Source: Fomitopsis serialis
Taxonomy: Eukaryota; Basidiomycota; Agaricomycetes; Polyporales; Fomitopsidaceae
Assembly (NCBI RefSeq): GCF_022376445.1
Contig: NW_025955493.1
Coordinates: forward strand, 1-24,742
Direction: 5' to 3'
DNA: 24,742 nt
Under the pieces are notes generated by a model. The model had not been told where the DNA came from. It saw nothing but the letters and a program-made list of their open reading frames with translations, and searched no databases. Position numbers and translations under genes: made by a program. This document shows, piece after piece, positions 9,501-20,137 of this stretch (position 1 is its first letter; every line of letters starts with the position of its first letter).

Positions 9501-12500
9501 TCTTACTCACGAATGAACGAGGCGTCATCAAGGGCTCGGAGCAGAGCTGGGAATGCGAAGATGGTTATCTGGACAGAGTGTCATACTACAATCTCAGCCG
9601 TCGAACACAAGCGACATTTGGGAACCAGCGAGAAGTAATCTACGATCTGTTCCATGCATATTTGAAGCACAAGCGCCGTCGAGGTGAATATGACGCAGCG
9701 GACCGGTATGTTCAAGTTGTTCATCAGTCACCTGTCGCCTTGTGCAGTGCAGTGGTTCTGACACCCATTACTTTTCAGGACGCGTCGTCTATTGAAGGCC
9801 TTAGAGTCATATGGCTTGCCCGGTAAACATGTCGACTTTCTGTATGTCTATCCGGGTCTGTATGATGCCACTTGTAAATGCTGACTATGTCAAAGATACA
9901 TAGATGAAGCGCAAGACAACATGTTGATCGATGCTCTCCGTAAGAATCTAATCCATACTATCACGTGAACTGCACATTCAGCTATCCCGCAGTCCTACGC
10001 TCTTTGAGCCACAATGCAGATAGTGGTTTGTTCTGGGCGGGGGACACGGCACAAACCATCTCGATGGGTAGTGCTTTCCGCTTCAATGATCTCAAGGCTT
10101 TCCTGCATCGTGTGGAGGCAAGTCGTGAGTTATCATTGAGCGACCCATTCTTACATAGGAACAGCTGAGTGGTGGACATCTGCGTTCTGCTTCTGGGACT
10201 CAGCCTGAGCCTCGCACATTCAACTTGGCTGTCAACTACAGATCTCACGCGGGCATCGTCAATTGCGCCCATTCAATTGTCGAGTTGATCACTGAATTTT
10301 GGCCCAATGCTATCGACCGGTTGGCTCCAGAGCGCGGTACAGTAGACGGAGAGAAGCCAGTGTTTCTCAGCGGATGGGATGAGGACACTGTTCGTTACGA
10401 ACAATTCCTGTTCGGTGATTCGTAAGCTCGATTTTGCCTGTACTTAACTCCCATCTGCTGATCGTGCAACAAAGCGGGGGCCATATAGAGTTCGGAGCGG
10501 AACAATGTCAGTTTATGGTAGGCTCCTGTTGCTTCTTGGCTAACTATTGTGAAGGTATCCTAGTCCGTGATGATGCCGCTCGAAAAAGACTTCGTGCGCA
10601 AGTGGGTGATATTGGCCTCATACTGTCAGAATATAATATGTCGTCGAACTGGCAGCAATGCTGATTGTGCATTGTACAGGACATTGTACGAAAGCAAGGG
10701 GCTCGAATTCAACGACGTAGGTCGCTAGATAATTCACCTTCAACCTCAAGGTCTTAGTACTATTGGACATTCACGACAGGTTTTGCTCTACAATTTCTTC
10801 GCGGACTCCACTGTCGAGCACTCCCAGTGGCGAGTCATCCTCAATGCACTTTCTAACTCGGACAAGGCGGTCGCAACAGTCAAAGCACCTGACTTTGATG
10901 AAAAGCGCCACAATGGGGTGTGTCGGGATGTGAGTACACATCTCGTGCGGGATATGCTCGATCTCACATAGTACAAGCTCAAATTTCTGTACGTCGCAAT
11001 CACGAGGGCTCGTAATCATCTGTGGATCGCGGACAACTCGATAAAATGCGAGCCGATGCGGGTGAGCTGTGATTTGCCTGTTCACTCCGCCGCGACTGAC
11101 AAAGCTGTAGCACTTCTGGACAGCGAATGGGCACATACAAAATCATACACCGTCCGACTCTGACATCCCCCGACTGGCAACAACATCAACATCGGAAGAA
11201 TGGGCAAAGACCGCCTTCGCACTCTTCAGCAACAGGCGATACTCACAAGCAATGCATTGTTATGAGCGTGCCAAGCTCGTCAGAGAATGTGCAGTCGCCG
11301 AGGCTTACTACCTTGAGGAGAAAGCCCGCGCGGCCCATGCGAACACGCGAGCTGGAAACTCTGCTCGAGTACTGGCTTTTACGAAGGCAGCTGATGCCTT
11401 TTGGAGGTCGGGGCTTGATGCTGTGAAAGAAAAGCAGACATACTTCCGAAAATCCGCGGAATGCTACATTCAAGGCAACGATCTGGCAAGAGCGGCACGC
11501 GCTTACATCCTTGCGGAGAAGTACACCCTAGCCGCACAACTCTATCGCAAAGCCGGATTGTTCGATGACGCGGTCGCGGTCATCAAGAGTCACAGCGACT
11601 CCATCGAGCCCGAGGTGTTACGGATTATCACAGATGTATCGCGTCTCGAGTATCTCAGGAAGCGCAACATGAAGTGAGTACATAGATCTCCATGTCGCAT
11701 CGCTATATTGACTTGCCATCCTCAGACAGGCAAGATCTTTGTTTGATTCGGACGAAGATGCTCTCAACTATATGGATAAACGTGGACTGGATATCGCTAG
11801 GGCGATGCTCCTGGAGCAACTCGGGCGTTTGACGGATGCTGCCCAGGTACACTTGGATGAGGGTCGGATGGCAGACGCTATCCCGTTGCTTCTCCAGGAC
11901 CGCGGCAACCCAGAAGCCGCGAGGAGGGCCGCGTTTTCTTTGCTCGAAGGACTGCGGTGCCGGTTATCCTTTGGAGTCATCCCGGGCTCGGAAATCGCAC
12001 AATCGGACACTGTGTTACAGGAACTACGTCGCATCCTCAATTCTCAAGGCGTAAACATAGTTGATGTCGACGACACCGTCCGCGACGAAGTATATCACAC
12101 GCTGTCCGAATGATACATAACATGGCTGACATGTCTCTGTATAGCTGCTCATGTTCAAGGCGATCATATCAAATGACGTATCGAAGCTTCTCAAGTTGAG
12201 CGAGCAATTCCGTCAACGCCATAATGATATGGCTTCTGCCTTGAGATGTCTTGACAACGCCTTCATTGCTATGCCTAATCTTCGAGGTGCACCCCTACCA
12301 TTCATTGCGGACACCCTACGACACTTCTCCGTATATGTGAACCTGCTGCACGCCTTTGCGTCGACCCCGAATCTCTCTGATAACGAAGGCATTCAAAGGC
12401 TCTTTGCATTCAAGGCTGCCAGCGAGGACTTCTTTCTCATACCAGATAACACCTTCCTCTATGCTGGCTGTGTTCGTCGATGGTCTCAAGGATTCCGAGG

Positions 12501-15500
12501 GAGCGATCAGGGAGTATTGATACTGAAACATGAACTGAACAGGCTCTTGCGACACAGCCTGCAAGAACGGTTGTGCGGCAAGGTTCGCGAAGAAAATGAA
12601 TTGTGCCACCGAACGCGCGCTTTCCAAGTCTGCCTGCCGTTCTTCGCGTTTGGTAGATGTAACCGGGAGTGTCTTCAAGAGCACGTGGTCGCGAACGAGT
12701 ACACCATGGATCAGTACAACCTGCGCATCCGGGTCATTTTACAGCAGATTTTGATCTACAACTCCGCACATGCTGTCGAGGACCGTTTTGTACAAGCGCG
12801 GCAACACAGGTCAGTAAATCATATTGAGCAACCGGAGTGCATACCAGTCACTCAGAATTGATCCAGATTTTGGCTACGTCAACTGCATGAAGCACTGAAC
12901 CCTCCTTTCTTCAAACTGGGGACGGTATGCAGCTTGCGGCCGCTCATGATACCAGAGTACAAGGCCGCTATGCAGGCCGTCAGGAAATGGGTCCTTGACT
13001 GGCTCTACGACCTTTGGCCACACGGCAGCCGTGATGATCTCCTGCCGACTTTCCTTACCGCATTGATGAGGACCATCTCACTCGGACTGACCGTCGATTC
13101 TGGCGCATTGCATAATCACCTTCCTCAGGTTCGATCTGTTGTTACCTGCAGACCCAAACCGTTATTGCGCGGTCAGGATGGCACGGCATCAGAAGTATAC
13201 ATCGTCCAGGATCTCGATCGCTTTGTCTTCAACGTACATCCAGCTTCACTTGCAAGCGGCATTTTGTATGTGAAGTGCGTACTTGGTCGTTTCGCTCTTT
13301 CTCAGGGTCATGCTGAGTGACTTTATGACCAGCCATATCCTTGTGAAACGACTGTCCATCGACATTGTCGTGCTCTGCGAGTTTATGGACAACCTCGCTA
13401 GTCTGCTCATAGTAGCCTCTCAATTAAACGACGCAAATACACTTCACGATCTCACAATGCCTCGAAGCTGGCTCCAACGAGTTCTGCCCAGTTTACATCA
13501 ACTACAGAACAAAAGCACAGACCACATCTGCTTGTATATCGAGCCCGTGGCCGCCCTGCTGGAGCAAATCTATACTTCTGTCAATGCCGGTATGCCTCAT
13601 CCGTCTCATAGTGGTTTCTCGGTCTGACAATCCTCTAAGGGTACCTCCTTTTTGAGAGCAGCGACCTGTCGAAACTCGGTTGGCACGTGAGAAATGTCTT
13701 CTTGGCGAGAATGTGAGTCTCGATATAGCATCGACTAGGCTCCCTAGAAACTCAAGTCATCCATAGTTGCAGGAACCTCTGCCTTGGTACGTCACCGCCC
13801 AGCACTCAGCTGTGGTAGAACCTGTTCGCTTACTCAACGTGTTCTGTACAGTCGGATACAACTCCCGCTACCGGTGGCTGAGAGACAAGGTCCACAGCAC
13901 AATCACGTCGCTCTATCGTCCCGATCGGGAGTTCAACAGTGTGTACCGGCAGTGAGCACTCTGTGATTTACCCTATCCTGTATCCATACTCAGAGAAAAT
14001 CCAGCTACGTCTGCGCGGAAGACTGGGCCGCTCTTGCCAAGGAGGTCCGCGGGTATTCTACCACACGCTCTCCGTTCGACGAGATGGTTCAGCTCTATCA
14101 CGCGAGAAGGGGGCAGTCTCGACTCCCACCACGACGGAACGTTCGACGCATCATCTACAACGATGTGAGTGAGATCCCGGCCCTACTCGCATCGGGCGCG
14201 AACACCACATCCCAACCAAGGATCGGCTTGAGCGGAAACGCTGTGACCTTCGTCCCCCAGCAGACGCACATGTCCTCCGAGCTCCAGGTAGACGATTCTC
14301 CTGCCATAGTAGAAGTGGAGGAGGATGAGTACGAGGTCGACGAGGCTGGCAACGAAGAGGACGTCGATGCTGTACCTCCCGTTGTCAATCTCAACGACGA
14401 GTCGCTGGCTTTCGGGGCACCAGACCCCGTTGCCGCGCAGTTGGCCCAGGAAAAGCTCGACGCAGCCCGAGTGCTCGCCCACGTCTATCTCCGTACACGA
14501 CGCAGGAAAAAGGTCACTTTCGCGACACCGGCCGCTGCGATCCACTTCCGCTTCGCCAACGCATACCGCGCAATGTACACCTACAACTGGGTCGAGTCAT
14601 TGGAGACGCCGCAGAAGCGATACCGCTTGTTGTTGCTGGTGCCGCTGCCGTACGGCATGGCATTCCTAGAGCTTGCGCGCAACTACTTGAACGAGACGGA
14701 GACCCGTTTGCAGAAGAGTCTCGCCACCATCGAACACTGGAAGCTCGAGAAGGTCAGCATCGAGATGGAGCAATGCGAGTGAGTAACGATCAGCTGTATC
14801 GTTGTTGTGCATTGCGTTATGTGTCCATTGACACCGACTTCGTCATATCCAGAAAGCGCCTCGAAGAGACCATACGTCTGATTGAGGCTCTCGAGCCCAG
14901 CGCCAGCATGCACGAGAAGCGAGACGGGGAGGAGCTCAGAGCGCGTATACGTGAAGTCGAGCAGCTCGCAGGGAGTCTGCCGCCAAGCGTGACTGCCGAG
15001 TGGAACTTCTACCTGAAGACCGCGGTCGATGGTATCCTCAAGCAGAAGCCGCGGCCCACGAAGAAGCCCAAGCCGGAGTTGAACATGGCCGACGACGACA
15101 TGGTGGACTACGCGGACGCATGGTACGATGAGTACAACGACGCGGGGGAGATCCCAGCCGCTCTGCTGGTCTCTGGCGCGGACACAGCTCCATTTCCCAC
15201 TCTCGGCCTGCATGGGGATGCCGCGCCTTTTGCTGCTCAACGTGCAGACGGGCCCTCTAGGGCGGTCGATTCTCTTGCCGCTGCCGTCGATCTGGTGGAA
15301 GACGAGCATCACGACAACCTACCAGAGGCAAACGGACGTCAAGGCTCTGACACTACGCCCCCCGTAGTCAATCTCGATGACCAGTCGCTGGCTTTCCCAG
15401 CACCGGACCCTGCTGACGCACAGCTAGCACAGGAGAAGCTCGATGCAGCCCGAGTGCTCGCTGACGCCTATCTCCGTGCACGCCTCAGGAAAAAGAATGC

Positions 15501-16122
15501 GTTCACGACACCGGCCACTGCGATTCACCTCCGCTTCGCCAATGCCTACCGCGCGACGTACACGTACAAGTGGGTCGAGTCAATGGAGAAGCCGCAGCGG
15601 CTGTACCGTCTGTTGCTGCTGGTACCGCTGCCGTATAGCATGGTCTTCTTAGAGCTTGCGCGCAACCACCTGCGCGACACGAAGAACCGCTTGAGAAGAC
15701 TTCTCGTGAACGTTGACTATTCGGGGCTCGAGAAGGTCAGCGGCGATATAACGCAATGCAAGTGAGTCACATTTCGCCGTCCCTGTTCGGATTGTGACCG
15801 AGTCGTGCGTTTGTTGACACCGACCTTATCCAGCGACCAGCTCAAGGAAGCTATACGTCTGATTAAAGCCCTACAACCTGGCGCCAGCATGCACGAGAGA
15901 CGAGACGGAGAAGAGCTCAGGGCCTGTATGCGTGAAGTGGAGCAGCTCGCGCGGAGTCTGCCGTCGAACGTGACTGCCGGGTGGGACTTCTACCTGAAGA
16001 CCGCCGTCGATGGTATACTCAAACAGAAGCCGCAGCCCATGAAGAAGCCCAAGCCTGAGCTGAACATGGCCGACGAGAACATGGTGGACCACGCGGACAT
16101 CGCATGGTCGGACGATGAGTGA
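6551..16122 (+). CDS. TRANK1-like UvrD/SF1 helicase, 37 exons, about 2,527 residues
   Basis: Large P-loop ATPase of the UvrD/Rep helicase superfamily, related to the TPR- and ankyrin-containing TRANK1 group common in basidiomycetes; its substrate is unknown. Motifs (residues): Walker A GRSGTGKTT 502-510, DEAQ box YIDEAQDN 781-788, GDTAQTI 811-817, NYRSH 860-864, LYESKGLEFND 958-968, YVAITRAR 1025-1032. Downstream are TPR-like helical repeats (about 1070-1300), a CCCH-like Cys/His cluster (about 1520-1537) and a duplicated C-terminus. Exon ends: 6551-6758, 6814-7265, 7322-7614, 7672-7777, 7832-7867, 7915-7927, 7988-8090, 8145-8286, 8365-8381, 8437-8464, 8520-8532, 8579-8621, 8671-8736, 8786-9116, 9173-9383, 9440-9469, 9522-9705, 9779-9841, 9896-9939, 9993-10117, 10165-10421, 10475-10506, 10555-10624, 10680-10716, 10780-10929, 10972-11061, 11111-11673, 11726-12089, 12145-12809, 12867-13265, 13306-13589, 13640-13712, 13767-13786, 13852-13951, 14005-14778, 14853-15761, 15834-16122. 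The frame is intact throughout. The start is the only ATG after an in-frame stop; a further upstream exon is possible. Confidence 0.9.
14171..15147 (+). repeat. C-terminal repeat unit A of the helicase gene (about residues 1927-2227)
   Basis: First copy of a 977-bp coding repeat. It runs from EIPALLASGANT through an acidic linker, the block QLAQEKLDAARVLA, the hydrophobic block YRLLLLVPLPYGMAFLELAR, a phase-2 intron of 74 bp (14779-14852) and the tail VDGILKQKPRPTKKPKPELN. The linker between the two conserved parts is the most divergent section. Confidence 0.9.
15148..16122 (+). repeat. C-terminal repeat unit B of the helicase gene (about residues 2228-2527)
   Basis: Second, directly adjacent copy with the same order of blocks (EIPAALLVSGADT, QLAQEKLDAARVLADAYL, YRLLLLVPLPYSMVFLELAR, VDGILKQKPQPMKKPKPELN). 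Its intron (15762-15833, 72 bp) is at the same codon position and phase and is itself alignable near its 3' end (TTGACACCGAC..ATCCAG), so the genomic segment, not a spliced copy, was duplicated. The unit ends at the natural stop TGA. Confidence 0.9.
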
Positions 16123-16200
16123 CGTCCTGCCTTCGCTGGTCTCAGTCAGCGTGAGGGATGTGTGATCTTGGAGCCTCGTCGTTTACCCTGTGGCAGCCTT

Positions 16201-16803
16201 CTTACTGCCAGTGAGCACGTCAATGCGCAAATGACCCCTCGACATGATTGATGTTTACGACAGATTGAATATTCTCACCCAGCTCATTATCGCAGATCTG
16301 TATTATACGATTGATGTACTTACAACAATCGGAATCGTATGACTATGTGCCTGTTATCTTTCCGGGCTTCCTGATGCGATTAGTTTGCGATTAGTACCCC
16401 CTCGCCGGCAGTCGTCGTAAAGGACATCGTCTCCCTTTGCCAGCACATGATCTGCACGTTCAGGACTCGGACCTGACCAGGCCTCGGAGCAATGAGCAGG
16501 ATCTGCAGCAAATTGTGGACCATGAACACGCGCAACACGACTAACAAACCTGCGCGCACGACGGTTCCCCACTGCTCACCGCTCTGCCTGTAGTCATCTC
16601 GCTCTACTGATTCTGCGCCCTCGATCGAGAACGCGAACACGAAGCCGCTCCGCGTCGGCTTTTGGCATCGTATGCATGCGCGCCCGCTGGACTGGTAGAT
16701 TTGACTTGGGTGACTGTAGGAGTTTGGTGCATTCCAATACCTAATACGCGTTGACGGGTCGAGATAAGTGTCAGAATATAGACGTGCAGTGTGTGTGCTA
16801 GTC
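16201..16803. repeat. Outer copy of the duplicated SDO1 3' segment
   Basis: About 600 bp in direct tandem orientation with 16866-17441. The similarity begins near CTTACTG..GAGCACGTC and ends in what is intron 4 of SDO1 in the inner copy. It therefore covers the end of that intron, exons 5 and 6, the intron between them, and about 150 bp beyond the SDO1 stop. Substitutions and small indels are scattered across the whole length. Confidence 0.85.
16380..16740 (-). pseudogene. Degenerate duplicate of SDO1 exons 5-6
   Basis: On the minus strand the copy preserves recognisable SDO1 text: ECTKLLQS, PVQRARM, MPKADAERLR, GAESVERDD, SGEQWGT and, after an intron-like gap, ILLIAPRPGQVRVLN and ETMSFTTTAG. 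It differs from the intact copy by a 9-bp deletion removing the RIKL part of MRIKLTMP, a 4-bp TCGA duplication at 16621-16628 that shifts the frame, and a 6-bp insertion. No upstream exons 1-4 accompany it. If SDO1 exon 4 were spliced into it, translation would terminate soon after the 4-bp insertion. It is best read as a dead duplicate, although use as an alternative 3' end of the transcript is not excluded. Confidence 0.85.
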
Positions 16804-16865
16804 TTCCGTACATAACTTAGGTATATCTGGAATTTTTCTCAGCGGACTTTTTGCCCCTTCCCCAC

Positions 16866-17441
16866 GTCTTACTGAGCACGTCGATGCGCTAAAATAATCT
16901 CTTGACATAAGTGACCTGCACGATAGAATACTCGCACTCAGCTCATTGTCGCAAATCTGTACTATAGAAGTGATGTACAACAATTGTATGACACTGCCTG
17001 TTAGACTTCCTGACGCGACCTTATGCCGTCGTTGCCGAATCGCCGGCAGTCGCTGCAAAGGACATCGTCTCCAATTGACCTCTTCCGGCACATTCTTTAT
17101 GTAGCAAATCGTTGAGGACGCGGAACTGGCCAGGATCGATGAGCAGAATCTACAGCAATCATGAATGAGCACGGGCAGCGAGACAAATAGCAAACCTGCA
17201 CACACGGTTTCCCACTGTTCACCGCTCTGGTCGTCTCGCTCTACTGTTTCTGCGCCCTCGAGAACGCGAGTACGAAGCCGCTCCGCGTCGGTTTTTGGCA
17301 TCGTCAGCTTGATACGCATGCGCGCCCGTTGGATTGGTAGGTTCGACTCGGATTGTAGAAGTTTGATGCATTCGGATACCTAGTACGCATTGACGAGTCG
17401 AGAAATGTCAGAAGATCGACGTGCAATATATGTACGAACAA
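16866..17441. repeat. Inner copy of the duplicated SDO1 3' segment
   Basis: Direct-repeat partner of 16201-16803. This copy carries the functional exons 5 and 6 of SDO1, so it is the one under constraint. About 60 bp of unrelated sequence separates the copies. Confidence 0.85.
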
Positions 17442-18080
17442 GCGCTCCATACCTGGCTCTTCGCGTTCTTTCCTGGGCGAACGCTGAATCCAGCCTCAAC
17501 CATGGCTTTCTCGATGACACCGATCGGATAGCGCCGCTGTGTTGCCGGGTCTACGCACTTTTCTGCTACCTGAGTCGCGATCTCGCGGCGAATGGAGGAA
17601 AGATCATGTTCTCTCTCCTTCTCTCCGACCTGCAGCTCGCCTTTCTTGAGGATCTAGGTCAATCGCGGTCAGCTGCATACATCGCTCGACCTGACGGTCT
17701 ACTCACCTCCTTCACGATGGTGTCCAGATCGGTGGTCCCGAATGCCTTCTGTAGGTCCTGGCTTTTGGCGAGCTCGCCCTTCGAGACGTTGAGATACACA
17801 TTGGCGATTTGAAGGACGTCGTCGAGGTTCGTCTCGACTCCGCTGCGCCATTCCTGCACCTTGTTCTTGTAACATGCGACCTGTCAGGCCCCAATACCAA
17901 TCAGCCCCGCCTTCTTGAGTCCTACACACTGTACACACCTCAAATCGCTTCCCTCCCTTCTTCAGGCGGACGACCGAGACATTTGTAAGTCTGATGAGCA
18001 ATCCGTTGAGTCGTTCAGTGACGAGAACGAGGCGAACGACTGGCACACTTGATCTGGTTTGAAGGCTGATTGAGAGGCAT
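17021..18080 (-). CDS. SDO1: Ribosome maturation factor SDO1 (SBDS orthologue), 253 residues
   Basis: Works with the GTPase Efl1 to release Tif6/eIF6 from pre-60S ribosomes in the cytoplasm. Six exons on the minus strand: 18080-18049, 17990-17939, 17880-17707, 17653-17453, 17379-17206 and 17149-17021, joined by 53-73 bp GT..AG introns. The N-terminal SBDS domain is clear (MPLNQPSNQIK, LTNVSVVRLKKGGKRFEVAC, NVYLNVSKGE, KAFGTTDLDTIVKE), followed by the central helical domain (GELQVGEKERE, IRREIATQVAEKCVDP) and the ferredoxin-like domain III (IQRARMRIKLTMPK through LLIDPGQFRVLNDLL). The length nearly equals that of yeast Sdo1 (250). No frame breaks are seen. It converges on the helicase gene and diverges from the BAR-SH3 gene. 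The acceptor before LLIDPG was chosen because it restores the conserved WETxLLIDPG junction. Confidence 0.95.
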
Positions 18081-18431
18081 TTTGAGCTCTAAGAAGGGGA
18101 AATCGTTACGTTGGACGATGTCTGTGGTATGTAGACGAGGAGGCGAGAGTAAGTCAAGTCTCGGAGCCGCAGGTGCAGTTCCGTTAAGCGCCCAAAGAAC
18201 GGACGGCTTGTGTGATGTCGCCTTACGTAATACCCTTTCCTAATTGATGCAGTCACCGGAGAGAGTACAACCGCGGCAGTGACACTGACAGGAAGCCGCA
18301 GTGCGCCCACTGCCTCCCTCTTGCCCCTCTCTGGCTTCTCGCCCTCACTACAGTACCAGCTCAGACTCGGACTATCAGGTCAACCACCCGCCCAGTAGCG
18401 CCTTCGAGGTCATTATTATTGCGCAGCAAAG
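18081..18431. promoter_or_regulatory. Shared divergent promoter region of SDO1 and the BAR-SH3 gene
   Basis: Both start codons face outward from this 351-bp gap, so it must hold the core promoters of both genes unless an untranslated exon lies further away. The part next to the BAR-SH3 gene is pyrimidine-rich (about 18310-18360), as in many fungal leaders. No single motif is decisive. Confidence 0.55.
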
Positions 18432-20137
18432 ATGAAGGGTATCTCAAAGGCCTTCGCGCGGTAAGCAGTGCACTTATCATCGCCCTACGGAGGGAACTGT
18501 CTAACATTAAATGGCTTCCTAGGACTCCACATATGCTGACCACAAGGGTCGGCATGTCAAAGAGTATGCGGGATAGTGCTGGCACGGTGACCGAACGACC
18601 CTGACACCTCGTCACAGAGTCCCTCGACCCAGAGTTCGAAGACTATGGGCGCCGCTTCGCCTCGATAGAGACGGCGACCGAGAAGCTTTTGAAGGACACG
18701 AAGGCATACACGGAGGCAGTCACGAACCTGTTCACATATGGTGCCGGCTTTGCTCAGCATTTCGCGGTCGTCTTCCATACAAACCCCGGCGAGTATGATC
18801 TTTCTTCCAAGCATCCGGACTGCGCGCACACCGTCCGGAACGTCGACGACTATGAAGTAGCCATGGAGGAGCTCAAGGCTGCTATCGCTCCGGAGCTGGA
18901 GCTTATCGAGAGCAGGATTATGGGGCCTGTGAAGGAGCTGCAGGGCGTGCTTAAGACGATCAGAAAGACGATCACTAAGCGGGAACATAAGGTCTGTGCG
19001 ATCATCTGAAACCTCGTAGTCTACATGTTTATATACTCCTTACCTTCTGTCAGCTCATGGATTACGACCGGTACAATAACTCATTGACCAAGTTGCGGGA
19101 CAAGAAGGAGAAGTCGCTAAACGATGAGAAGAACCTGTTCAAGGTACGTCGTTGACTCTTGTTGTGCAATATCCTCTGATACACGATACAACTCCACCTT
19201 GGCGCTTGCCAACAGCTCGAACAAGACTTCGAGATCGCCTCCAATGAGTACGACTACATCAACTCTACAATGAAGCAAGAGATGCCACGCTTTCTGATGC
19301 AATGCACCCAATTCGTTGACCCATTGTTCCATTCGTTCTTCTACATGCAGTGCGTCAGATTTTCGCTAGCCATTGGTGCCAACCAGTAACCAGCGCACCT
19401 ATACTGATATCTACTTCGTAGATTGAACATCTTCTACATGATGCTTGACAAACTGAACGGATTTGCTGAAGGCAAATACGACGTCACCGTCACCGGGAAC
19501 GACATCGCCAGAGAATACGAGGAGAAGCGCAGTGATGCGTGGCAGACGATCGAGGAACTCAACATCACGCAGCGATTCTTGTCTACGAGTACGTTCTTTT
19601 AATCTAACATCCACGCGTTACAACTCAACCCCGCTTCGACAACGCAGCCAAGCTCGTACACGCACACCGAGCCGCGTCGGGGCAAGGTGCTCCCTCCTCT
19701 CTCGGGCGCTCACCAACTACCTCTACCACATCCTCTGTCGCCTCCAGCTTCTCTAAGAAAGCCCCTCCGCCTCCTCCGGGCTCAAACTACTCAGCTCCGC
19801 CGCCTCCGTACACGCCCGGTCCATCCGCAGCGTCGCCCGCTATCGCCAAGAAGGCGCCACCTCCGCCACCTCCCGTCAAGCCAAAGCCCAGGCTTGCAGC
19901 GTCGTATGTCGTAGCGCTATACGATTTCACTCCTCAGGCGGAGGGAGACCTCGAGTTCCGCGCGGGGGACAGGATAGAGGTCGTCGAGCGGACGGAGAGC
20001 TCAGAAGACTGGTGGACGGGCCGTGTCGGAGACCGGCAGGGCGTGTTCCCTGGTGAGTTAAGGTTTAGGTGTTCCATTCGTTCATACAAAGACTGAGTTC
20101 ACGCCCTTTTTCAGGGAACTACGTGCAAGATACCTGA
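18432..20137 (+). CDS. RVS167: BAR and SH3 domain protein, Rvs167/Hob1 (amphiphysin) family, 420 residues
   Basis: Scaffolds membrane tubules and vesicle scission at endocytic sites and links to actin through its SH3 domain. Eight exons: 18432-18460, 18523-18563, 18618-18991, 19054-19143, 19216-19349, 19422-19588, 19648-20052, 20115-20137; introns are 54-72 bp. The N-terminus MKGISKAFARTPHMLTTR followed by KKSLDPEFEDYGRRF and LLKDTKAYTEAV is characteristic. The BAR domain covers about residues 15-260, with conserved YDVTVTGNDIAREYEEKR near its end. Residues about 285-360 are Pro/Ser/Thr-rich with two KKAPPPPP motifs, likely SH3 ligands. The SH3 domain is at about 365-420 (ALYDF, DLEFRAGDRIEVVE, DWWTGR, GVFPGNYV) and ends the protein. 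The length is close to that of other fungal Hob1-type proteins, and all exons join in frame. Confidence 0.95.

Noticed and set aside
12090..12113. Continuation VYHTLSE of a helicase exon to a stop
   Set aside because: Ending here would truncate the protein; a GTATAT donor directly before it and the TATAG acceptor at 12144 restore the frame into the next conserved exon.
14683..15312. Antisense open frame of 209 codons
   Set aside because: It lies wholly opposite the duplicated helicase exons, has no start context or domain, and reads across an intron of the sense gene.
16380..16640. Open frame of 86 codons with a hydrophobic stretch resembling a membrane segment
   Set aside because: It is the frameshifted relic of SDO1 exons 5-6 with the intron translated; the hydrophobic part is intron sequence.
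16798..17319. Minus-strand open frame of 173 codons that could look like a small membrane protein gene
   Set aside because: It begins inside SDO1 exon 5 and reads through the following intron and out of frame beyond it; the spliced SDO1 model explains the conserved part and ends in a proper stop.
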